Assembly: GCA_021802115.1 (NCBI GenBank)
Contig: JAKABA010000232.1
Span: forward strand, 1-6,106
DNA: 6,106 nucleotides
Origin: a bacterium
GTDB taxonomy: Bacteria > Chloroflexota > Dormibacteria > UBA8260 > Bog-877
Direction: 5' to 3'
In this document: positions 1-5,916 of the stretch, piece by piece
Layout: the number at the start of each line of letters is the position of its first letter
Position numbering within the stretch: position 1 is the first letter of the stretch
The notes under the pieces: generated by a model
What the model was told of the DNA's origin: nothing
Databases searched by the model: none
The model's input: the letters and a program-made list of their open reading frames with translations, nothing else
Position numbers and translations under genes: made by a program

Positions 1-38
1 CGGTCAGGACTCTCCGGTCGCCCGGCGCAATAGCTCGG

Positions 39-114
39 GCCGAGGTAGCTCAGTTGGTAGAGCACGGGTCTGAAAAACCCGGTGTCGGCGGTTCGATCCC
101 GCCCCTCGGCACCA
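39..114 (+). tRNA. tRNA-Phe (anticodon GAA), CCA encoded
   Basis: A complete cloverleaf can be folded by eye. The acceptor stem GCCGAGG (39-45) pairs with CCTCGGC (104-110). The anticodon stem CGGGT/ACCCG (65-69 and 77-81) encloses the loop CTGAAAA, with anticodon GAA at 72-74. The T stem GGCGG/CCGCC (87-91 and 99-103) encloses TTCGATC. The discriminator base is A at 111, and CCA is encoded at 112-114. The gene supplies phenylalanine tRNA for UUC and UUU codons. Its 3' end lies just before an oppositely oriented integrase gene, so it is the probable integration target. Confidence 0.97.
92..114. other. Putative attachment site (tRNA-Phe 3' end)
   Basis: The T loop through CCA end of the tRNA is the usual core of tRNA-targeted attachment sites. 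The integrase gene begins about 110 bp further on and converges on it. The exact core cannot be fixed because I found no second copy of this tRNA segment in the window, so the other end of the element should lie outside or has been lost. This is an inference from gene arrangement. Confidence 0.4.
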
Positions 115-162
115 GTTTTTGATCTCAATTCGGGCGTCAGTAGCTGACTCCATGCGAGCGAC

Positions 163-184
163 TGATCCAACCGTTGATCCAACC
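163..184. repeat. Direct repeat TGATCCAACC x2 between tRNA and integrase
   Basis: TGATCCAACC occurs at 163-172 and again at 175-184, a period of 12 bp, close to one helical turn. The pair sits between the tRNA 3' end and the integrase stop codon. Short direct repeats here are typical of arm-type binding sites for tyrosine recombinases or of excisionase sites. That role is inferred; only the repeat itself is seen. Confidence 0.5.
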
Positions 185-225
185 CGGGTGGACACCAGGA
201 GACTTGGGTGGACGATGAGGACTGC

Positions 226-1430
226 TCACCCCTCGGCCAGAGCCGCCTCGATCGCCCCGACCGCGGCTCGCTGCATGGTCTCGGTGACGTGGGAGTAGGT
301 GTCCAGGGTGATCCCGACGGTCGCATGCCCCAGCATCTCGGAGGCGATCTTGGGATGGACACCCCTGCCGAGCATGACGGTGGCAGCCGTATGGCGGAGA
401 TCGTGGAACCGTATAGACGGCAGTCCGGTCCGAATCAGGAGGGGATGGAACGAGCGGCGCAGCATGTTCCCCGGCTCCAGCGGCGTTCCGACAGCAGAGC
501 AGAACACAAGGTCCAGGTCCTGCCACCAGTCCGCTGCCTTCTGGCGCTCGACGGCCTGAGCGCTCTGGTGCCGTCGGAGAGCTCCGACAGCGGTCGGGGT
601 GAGAAGGATCCGCCGCCGGGACCGAGCCGCCTTCGGCTCGACTCGGACCAAGCCCTTGCCCCTCACCCTCTGCAAGCTTCGAGTGACCGCCAGGGCTTGG
701 CTCGGAACGTCCACGTCCGACCACCGGAGCCCGAGAAGCTCTCCGCGCCGCATCCCCGTCGTCACCGCGAGGGCGTACAGTGCCCCCAACCGATCGTCCT
801 CCACGGTCCTGAGCAAGGTCCGCACTTGTTCCAATGTAGGGTTTGCATCTCATGGCGTGGAGCCTGTGGCGGGTCGACCAGATCCACGACGTTGCGAGCC
901 ACCTTGCCCCACCGCACCCCCTGCTTCAGGGCCTTGTGCGCCACCGCATGCACGTGCCTGATGCTCATGGCACTCAGACCCTCCTCGGCGAGGTCTCCGT
1001 AGAGCCGTTGCAGCCGCGGAGGAGTCAGGCGGGGCGGCGGCAGCCGCCCCACGTGCGGCAGAACATGAAGGGTGATGTCCCGGCGGTACTTCTCTCCCGT
1101 CGCCGGCTTCACGCTCCCCCCGAGGCCATCGAGCCAAGGCATCAAGTAGGTGGCCACCGTGTCCCGCCCGGCAGGCGCCGCGTCGCCCATTCCCTGATCC
1201 CGCCGGTGGAGGGCTTCGGTCAACCGCCTTCCCGCTTCGGCGCGAAAGCGCGCATAGAGGCGCTGACGACTGCCGTTTGCCCCAGTGATCGCCGCCACCC
1301 AGAGCCCATCGGATCGTTGGTAGACCGACCCCTCGCCATTGGCGCGCTTTCGGCCGCGAGGTCGAGGCGAAAGTTCGGCGGCCAGGAAGGGTACCTCGCG
1401 GCTGTACGCCCTACGCGTGGTAGAGGTCAC
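226..1430 (-). pseudogene. Tyrosine recombinase/integrase, frameshifted
   Basis: This is a phage-type site-specific integrase that would recombine the neighbouring tRNA-Phe site. The N-terminal part (about 1370 down to 842) reads ANGEGSVYQRSDGLWVAAI, an AP2-like arm-binding start. A SAM-like core-binding domain follows, ending in VDPPQAPRHEMQTL. The catalytic domain continues in another frame from about 834 to the stop at 226-228. It carries every catalytic residue: Arg in TGMRRGE, Lys in EPKAARS, HDLRH, LGH and the nucleophile Tyr in LDTYSHV. The join at 834-842 lacks one base: QTL should run into LEQVRTLL. With one base restored the product would be about 400 residues, the usual length. The start is uncertain. 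GTG codons at 1430, 1460 and 1472 are all possible, and I chose 1430 because homology is visible only from about 1370. It is read as a pseudogene unless the slip is a sequence error or a programmed shift. Confidence 0.88.
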
Positions 1431-1482
1431 CTCTCTGTGGCCGGGCAGCAGGTCTTCCACGGGTCGCGCCACCCCCTTTTTC

Positions 1483-1517
1483 AAGTTTGAGTTTACGCCT
1501 ATCCGAAGTGAGTTGAC
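1483..1517. repeat. Imperfect direct repeat upstream of integrase
   Basis: AAGTTTGAGTTTAC (1483-1496) and AAGTGAGTTGAC (1506-1517) resemble each other and start 23 bp apart, about two helical turns. They lie just upstream of the possible integrase starts, so they could be a regulator site or arm-type sites. The similarity is imperfect and may be chance. Confidence 0.25.
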
Positions 1518-1792
1518 TCCGTCTGGCACTGCGCAACGCCGCCATGGGTAAGCGCTGACCTTTCGGGTCGGAGCCGCGAGGTGCCTTCTTTCCTGCCATC
1601 TCCGCCCCGCACCAAACCAAACCCTGAGGGCGCCGACGAGCCGAGCCCGACCGGGTGCGGCCCCTCGCCAAGGTGCGTCGGTCGTCCGCCTTTGAAGGGG
1701 CGTCAGATCAGAGCCGTGTGCCAAGAGGTGACTGAATTGTCCCTCCATCGCCTGCAGTACTATGGCGGGCTGGAGTAGCATCCGAGTATCCC

Positions 1793-1814
1793 CTTGGTCG
1801 CTTCGGCGGCCAAG
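1793..1814 (+). other. 9-bp hairpin with TTCG tetraloop
   Basis: CTTGGTCGC (1793-1801), loop TTCG (1802-1805) and GCGGCCAAG (1806-1814) form a nine-pair stem with one G-T wobble. The closing C(UUCG)G tetraloop is an exceptionally stable RNA loop, so the structure probably acts as RNA. It lies 7 bp before the terminator hairpin, suggesting both belong to the 3' end of one + strand transcript. Confidence 0.6.
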
Positions 1815-1821
1815 TGCGAGG

Positions 1822-1850
1822 CCCGCTCCGGCGGGTTTCTGCGTTTGTTT
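1822..1850 (+). terminator. Rho-independent terminator
   Basis: CCCGC (1822-1826), loop TCCG and GCGGG (1831-1835) form a G+C stem followed directly by the T-rich tract TTTCTGCGTTTGTTT. The T tract is on the + strand, so it stops transcription running left to right. No recognisable + strand gene precedes it; the tRNA ends 1.7 kb upstream. The transcript it ends is therefore unknown and may be a small RNA. Confidence 0.65.
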
Positions 1851-1941
1851 AGAGGGATGGCCCACTAGCCGACCGGCTTCAGAATCATTCGGGTGCGGCT
1901 GTTCTGGAGTGACGGATCCTCTTGGTCTTTGAGACGCCAAC

Positions 1942-1964
1942 TCCGAAGGGGCAGGGTCCGAAGG
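1942..1964. repeat. TCCGAAGG direct repeat
   Basis: TCCGAAGG occurs at 1942-1949 and 1957-1964, 15 bp apart start to start. It is short and isolated, with no known role. It is noted only because it lies in gene-free sequence. Confidence 0.25.
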
Positions 1965-2329
1965 CTGGCACTCGGCGGCTGTCCGAGCAGACCGTCACTC
2001 CGCGTCGGCTGACCAACGACTCGCTCCGAGGAGTTTTGGGGGCCCAGGCGCCGCTATCGCTGCCGCCCTCGCCACCCAGCAGATGCCGTCGGGAACTCGA
2101 GCTGAAGTTCGACCGGGCAGTAGAGCGAGCTACGCCACGACAGTCATCGCCCAGATCGCACGCCACGCGACATGAGTGGACTGGCGTCTTGCTGGCCATG
2201 GTCCTGACTGTTGCTCGCTGACTGAGCGGCTGCTCGACCGGTTCCGGAGTGGTCTGAGAGCTGCCACACGACGCCTACACCGAATGGTTAGGCACCGTCC
2301 TCAAACCCACGTTGGGACCTATCCGTGGC

Positions 2330-2440
2330 TGGATCAATTTGCTCCACCAACGCCCCCCCGAGGATTCTGTGGACATCGCCGCCCGCCTGGACCGCTCAGC
2401 GTTGTCACCCCTCCCTCCCATGGAGCACTTTGCTCCACCA
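2330..2440. repeat. Two 20-bp direct repeats, 18/20 identical
   Basis: TGGATCAATTTGCTCCACCA (2330-2349) recurs as TGGAGCACTTTGCTCCACCA (2421-2440), differing at two positions and starting 91 bp apart. The second copy is also a perfect hairpin, TGGAGCA/TGCTCCA around CTT. A much weaker relative may lie at 2467-2485. IS21-family insertion sequences are known to carry several repeats of about this size at each end, so this could be an IS21-like terminus that has lost its transposase genes. That assignment is a guess from repeat layout. Confidence 0.5.
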
Positions 2441-2715
2441 GCCCTCCACGCGTGGTACCGTGCGTCCGGTTCAAGTTCACCTTCCTTACTCTGTCGGACT
2501 CCCTGCGAACCGCACGCCAGATCCCAGCGTGGACTACCATCGCCCGTCCAGTTCGCTCCTGAGGCCCCCTCTCGCCGTGCTCACGGCGCCCCAACCCACT
2601 CCCCGGGAGCAGTCTTCTTCGCTCCCGCAGTGTCCGCCAACTCGAAGGTGGCCCTCGTGACCCGCTCGAGCCCTCCTCAACTCCCTCGATCTTGCCGACG
2701 CCCGGGCCCGTCGAT

Positions 2716-2753
2716 TGTCAACCGTTGACACGCCACGTTAACTGGTCTACACT
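2716..2753 (+). promoter_or_regulatory. Near-consensus promoter overlapped by 15-bp palindrome operator
   Basis: The -35 box TTGACA (2725-2730) is perfect. The spacer is exactly 17 bp, and the -10 box TACACT (2748-2753) matches four of six consensus positions, so transcription would start near 2760. The palindrome TGTCAAC-C-GTTGACA (2716-2730) has seven-base perfect arms and covers the whole -35 box, the expected place for a repressor site. Its form suits a small dimeric helix-turn-helix regulator such as a GntR-family protein, though no regulator gene is visible here. The DNA downstream holds no convincing gene until 3822. Confidence 0.6.
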
Positions 2754-3600
2754 CATCCAGATCACATGAAGGAAGCGGTGCAGTGCAAGTACCTCGCGGG
2801 CTCGCATCCCAATGCCAGATCTCAGGAGGCTCCCTTCGACCACATCACACGCCTTCGCCGCCCTCGCCCCACCCGGCCCTCCGCACCACGGGTGACCTGT
2901 TACCGAGGTCGTGTCAGGCCACGCTCACTAGTCTGGAGCCAGTTGCGCCCCGCTATACAGGGTTCCAACCCTGAGCGAACGCGACTACAGCATCGCCAGT
3001 TGCCAGAGGGCGCTGTAATAGTACGCTTCGCCTCTCTTCACACTGTGAAAGCTGAGGTACACGTCGTCAGGCTCTGGCTTGCGCTTGCCCAAATTCACCT
3101 CCCCAATGAAGACTGTTCTGAAGCATCGACGGCTCTACCACGCCGCGCAGCAACAAAGCACCGAGCTCCCCATCCAGAGCGGCTAAGGATGGCCGCATCC
3201 GAAGACCGCGACTGGTGCCACCTGCCGACTCGACGGCGCCCTACGTTTCGCGCGGCGGCACTAGCCTCCAACGCGTACCAAGACTTCTCGCGCCGCCTCA
3301 GCAGCTGTAATGCTAAGCGTGAATACGCGAAGTGGGCCACTATATCACCACCACTGCGGCCACAGCTATCGATGGTGCAAGTTTGGCCTGGCAAGCGGCA
3401 CCACCCCTGCCACTAGCGTGGCTACACGGCGCAGGCGCGCTCCTTCGGCGGAGCACCAGGCTACGGCAAGCGATTTGCTACCACACAGATGGGCCCCCCG
3501 TTTCACGCGGTGTACGTTTGACATGAGGATCCCCTCGTTCAGACCGCAGTGCAAAAGTCCACCCATCTGTCGCGACACTTCGCTCACTCCACGTGTTCAC

Positions 3601-3621
3601 AGCGTACAGTGGCCGTACGCT
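3601..3621. repeat. 21-bp inverted repeat AGCGTAC-N7-GTACGCT
   Basis: Perfect seven-base arms, AGCGTAC (3601-3607) and GTACGCT (3615-3621), flank the spacer AGTGGCC. The site is about 200 bp upstream of the aldolase-family gene, so it could be an operator or an RNA hairpin. A further GTACGGGCC begins at 3633. No function is established. Confidence 0.45.
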
Positions 3622-3809
3622 TCCAAGAGCAAGTACGGGCCAGTGGTTCTGCATCAGCACGATGGAGTCGATGCGCCCCGCAGGTTCACCTTGGCCGGCT
3701 GCGGCAGCACTCGTTTGCCCGGCCGTACCTTGAGGTGCAACGCTCCGTCTCTGCAAAATTGTCAGACACTCCGAGGTGGCGGCGAGCGACCTTTTGTAAA
3801 CCTTCGAAT

Positions 3810-3813
3810 GGAG
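3810..3813 (+). promoter_or_regulatory. Shine-Dalgarno that fixes the GTG start at 3822
   Basis: GGAG at 3810-3813 lies eight bases before the GTG codon at 3822. It decides the start, because the same frame is open for another 91 codons upstream without any family resemblance. Confidence 0.7.
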
Positions 3814-3821
3814 ATAGGCGC

Positions 3822-4751
3822 GTGACTAAAGCAATTGCCACAGCACTCTCTGGCGTGAGCCTCGTGGCCCCAACGCCGTTCACGGAGTCCGAGGAAATCG
3901 CCTACGAAGATATCGGTCGGATCGTGGACTGGGCCATTGCCAAGGGTGTTCGGTCACTGGCCGTTACGGGAACGATGGGAGAGGCCTTCAGGCTTAGCGA
4001 CGCCGAGAGACGCTCCGTGGTCTCCGAGTTTTGCCGGTGTGCGCGCGGTCGGGTCCCTGTGGTAGCAGGAGTCGGACACCTCTCGGCCGTCACGGTTATT
4101 GACCTAGCGAGGGACTTGGTGAGGCTTGGAGCTACCTACCTCCTGGTGCCACCGCCACCGATTGGCGCCGTGACCACCGAGACTGTGGAGGCATTCTACG
4201 ATTCAGTAGCCTTGGCAGTGGATGTCCCCCTTATCATGCAGGACGACCCCGTGAATTTGGGCTTTGCACTCGCGCCCGAAACGGTCTCGCGGTTGGCGGC
4301 ACGGCACCCCAATATTGCTTATGTGAAACTTGAGGACCTGCCATCGCCACCCAAGATTCGGCGGGTTCGTGAGCTCACGCGGGACGGTGTGCAATGCCTT
4401 GGCGGCTCGGCTGGCGTGTACGCGCTAGAAGAACTCTTGGCGGGGGCCGCGGGCATCATGACGGGATTCTCGTTCCCCGAGGCCCTCGTCGCCTGTGCCG
4501 ACGCGTACCAGGCTGGGAGGGCCAGTGAGGCGCGTCGGTTTATGGAGGTAGGAGCAAGTCTGGCCAGAGTCGAGTCGATGCCACGCATCTCTTTGTCGCT
4601 GCGCAAACACATGTATTGGAAGCGAAGTGTGCTTAGCACACCTGTCGTTCGGAGCCCGGGCATCGCGGCGGACCCATGGATTGTGGGGCTCGCGCTAGAC
4701 GAACTGAGGCGACTTGAAGGCGCATGGATCGAGTTGGTCGGGGATTCCTGA
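3822..4751 (+). CDS. DapA/NAL-superfamily aldolase or dehydratase (not true DapA)
   Basis: This is a cytoplasmic TIM-barrel class I aldolase-superfamily protein of 309 residues, a normal full length. Family marks in order are APTPF (16-20), GTMGEA (50-55, usual GTTGE), the catalytic Schiff-base Lys169 in YVKLED, GGSAG (194-198) and LLAGAAGIMTG (205-214). It departs from dihydrodipicolinate synthase. The YNVPSRTG loop, with the active-site Tyr and the carboxylate-binding Arg, is QDDPVNLG (140-147). The PYY motif is PPPP (110-113). Lysine biosynthesis is therefore unlikely. The retained lysine supports a retro-aldol or dehydratase reaction on a 2-keto acid or sugar-acid-like substrate, as in other subfamilies; the substrate is unknown. 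An SDR gene follows 240 bp downstream in the same direction, and the two may share a pathway. Start GTG was chosen by its Shine-Dalgarno and by where homology begins. Confidence 0.9.
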   Translation: MTKAIATALSGVSLVAPTPFTESEEIAYEDIGRIVDWAIAKGVRSLAVTGTMGEAFRLSDAERRSVVSEFCRCARGRVPVVAGVGHLSAVTVIDLARDLVRLGATYLLVPPPPIGAVTTETVEAFYDSVALAVDVPLIMQDDPVNLGFALAPETVSRLAARHPNIAYVKLEDLPSPPKIRRVRELTRDGVQCLGGSAGVYALEELLAGAAGIMTGFSFPEALVACADAYQAGRASEARRFMEVGASLARVESMPRISLSLRKHMYWKRSVLSTPVVRSPGIAADPWIVGLALDELRRLEGAWIELVGDS

Positions 4752-4991
4752 GCTCATTGGATTACCAGTTGTGACTGGCCGATGCGACCCGGCAGGGGAA
4801 GAAGTGCGGCGCACTTGGGCCCACTCTGTTTTCTACGCCGTCTGGGCCTGGGGAGTGGAGGTGCGCTTGGGCTCGGCATCAGCAGGCGTTTTGGTCAGCG
4901 ATGAGTTTGGTGCCGGCGCGTAATTGTGCGTTCTAGTCCACTGGGTGCGAGTTAGCGCGGATGAACGAAGCGTTGAAGTGGAGGATGGAGT
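4752..4991 (+). other. 240-bp intergenic gap between the two enzyme genes
   Basis: This gap is long for two genes of one operon. A 69-codon open frame overlaps the aldolase gene end (4714-4923), but it has no ribosome binding site and no family likeness. I see no clear terminator hairpin with a T tract and no convincing promoter. It may be the trace of a lost small gene or an untranslated spacer. Confidence 0.4.
4980..4985 (+). promoter_or_regulatory. Strong Shine-Dalgarno for the SDR gene
   Basis: GGAGGA at 4980-4985 precedes the ATG at 4992 by six bases. This near-perfect site fixes the start and implies efficient translation. Confidence 0.8.
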
Positions 4992-5777
4992 ATGGATCTC
5001 GGCATTGCTGGTCGGTGCGCGGTTGTGCTTGCTGGCGGCGGAGGCCTGGGTTCCGCTTCGGCACTTGCGCTGGGAAGTGAGGGCGTCAGAGTGGCAGTTG
5101 CGGACATATCACAGGACCGCGCGGAGCACTCGGTTCTCAGGGTTCTCGAAGCGGGGGGCCGCGCAAAGGCTTACCACTGTAACATTGGTGACGAGGCGTC
5201 CATAGAATCACTATATGCACGAGTGAGCGACGATTTCGGTAGTCCAGACATTCTGGTTAACATAACTGGTGGGCCACCAACGTACAGGGCGTCGGACGTG
5301 CCGTTCGATGCGTGGGAGCAAGAGTTCAAAAAGATGGTCCTGGGTGTCATCCGCCTCACCACATTGGCCTTGCCGGCGATGCGGCACAGCCAGTGGGGTC
5401 GGGTCATTACGAGCACCTCGTCTGGGGTGCTTGCCCCGATTCCCGGACTGGTTCTGTCAAATGCACTTAGGCTGGCTCTCGTGGGTTGGTCCAAGTCGCT
5501 GGCAGGTGAGGTTGGGCACGACGGTGTGACTGCGAACGTGATTGTGCCCGGGCGGATCGCGACTGAGCGAGTGCAGCAACTTGACAACGAAAGATCCGCT
5601 AGAGAGGGAGTAGCTGTCGAAGCGGTTCGCGCTGGTAGCTGGGCGACGATACCAGTCGGAAGATATGGGACCCCGGAAGAGTTCGGCAGCGTAGTGGCAT
5701 TTCTTGCCAGCAGCGCTGCCTCGTACGTGACTGGCAGCGTCCTTCGGGTCGATGGCGGGCTGGTTTCGTCCATATAG
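4992..5777 (+). CDS. Atypical short-chain dehydrogenase/reductase (SDR)
   Basis: The protein has 261 residues, normal for a classical SDR, with a Rossmann fold from the N-terminus. The nucleotide-binding glycine motif is AGGGGLG (14-20). ADIS (37-40) ends beta-strand 2, where an acidic residue usually favours NAD(H). NITGG (90-94) replaces NNAGG. The serine of the active site is in STSSG (141-145). The Tyr-x3-Lys motif is missing: aligning on GWSKSLA puts Ser156 and Arg160 (SNALR) in those places. The C-terminal VIVPGRIATER (183-193) and SYVTGSVLRVDGGL (244-257) are typical. I recall a divergent SDR clade with this SNALR pattern and a GGPP motif, so the change is probably ancestral rather than decay. 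The chemistry may differ from ordinary carbonyl reduction. It lies downstream of the aldolase-family gene, and a joint catabolic role is inferred. Confidence 0.9.
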   Translation: MDLGIAGRCAVVLAGGGGLGSASALALGSEGVRVAVADISQDRAEHSVLRVLEAGGRAKAYHCNIGDEASIESLYARVSDDFGSPDILVNITGGPPTYRASDVPFDAWEQEFKKMVLGVIRLTTLALPAMRHSQWGRVITSTSSGVLAPIPGLVLSNALRLALVGWSKSLAGEVGHDGVTANVIVPGRIATERVQQLDNERSAREGVAVEAVRAGSWATIPVGRYGTPEEFGSVVAFLASSAASYVTGSVLRVDGGLVSSI

Positions 5778-5805
5778 CCAGTCAAGGATAGTATTGTCAC
5801 GGGGG

Positions 5806-5848
5806 CTTCAGCACGACTCAGCCCGACTTTGACACGGAGCGGCTGAAG
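5806..5848. repeat. Inverted repeat CTTCAGC/GCTGAAG after the SDR gene
   Basis: CTTCAGC (5806-5812) and GCTGAAG (5842-5848) are perfect seven-base arms around a 29-base loop. They start 28 bp after the SDR stop codon. No T tract follows, so this is not a standard intrinsic terminator. It may be a weak processing or termination structure, or chance. Confidence 0.25.
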
Positions 5849-5878
5849 TGAGATCAAACTTGGCTGGGCGTGTCACAA

Positions 5879-5916
5879 TGTGGGGACCCCGGAAGTCGGT
5901 CCAGTCTGAGTAAGAG
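5879..5916 (-). repeat. Probable terminal inverted repeat of the IS3-family element
   Basis: Just after the transposase stop codon the sequence runs TGTGGGGACCCCGGAAGTCG on the + strand, starting at 5879. This begins with TG as IS3-family ends do and lies where the right-hand inverted repeat should be. The other end of the element is outside the window, so the boundary is not proven; a start at 5871 (TGTCACAATG) is also possible. Confidence 0.4.

Larger units (their letters stand above)
1473..2715. other. Gene-poor stretch, no recognisable coding sequence
   Basis: Open frames exist here on both strands, the longest being an upstream extension of the integrase frame to 1940. Their translations are low in hydrophobic residues, rich in Arg, Pro, Ser and Gly, and show no family motif. 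They are what G+C-rich non-coding DNA gives. From about 2330 to 2710 the + strand is visibly rich in C and poor in purines. The stretch contains the hairpin and terminator near 1793-1850 and the repeats at 1942-1964 and 2330-2440, listed separately. It may be decayed mobile-element DNA; I cannot identify the source. Confidence 0.6.
2766..3821. other. Gene-poor stretch downstream of the promoter
   Basis: An open frame from ATG 2766 to 3416 (216 codons) sits about 6 bases after the predicted transcription start. It lacks a Shine-Dalgarno sequence, and its translation is basic, proline-rich and unlike any family I know. Minus-strand frames here are no better. The frame of the next gene is also open upstream to 3549, but that part has the same non-coding character. 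The stretch could be an untranslated leader, a structured RNA or an eroded gene. The one distinct element is the inverted repeat at 3601-3621. Confidence 0.5.

Noticed and set aside
1743..1814. Possible degenerate tRNA or attR copy before the terminator
   Set aside because: Fragments such as CCGAGTATCCCC loosely resemble a T arm, but no acceptor or anticodon stem can be built and no tRNA-Phe 3' segment is repeated.
1473..1940. Upstream extension of the integrase frame to 1940
   Set aside because: The frame is open only because the DNA is G+C rich; the translation has no domain signature and would give an abnormally long N-terminus.
2766..3416. 216-codon open frame just after the promoter
   Set aside because: No ribosome binding site, a basic proline-rich translation and no motif; overlapping frames on both strands are equally open.
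3516..3545. TTGACA at 3516-3521 as a second promoter
   Set aside because: No -10-like hexamer lies 16-18 bp downstream; the following GAGGATCCCCTC is a short chance palindrome.
3549..3821. 91-codon N-terminal extension of the aldolase-family gene
   Set aside because: The extension is rich in Arg, Ser and Pro with no family likeness. Family homology begins just after the GTG at 3822, which has its own Shine-Dalgarno.
5171..5857. 228-codon minus-strand frame opposite the SDR gene
   Set aside because: It is the antisense shadow of the SDR gene, whose family assignment is clear.
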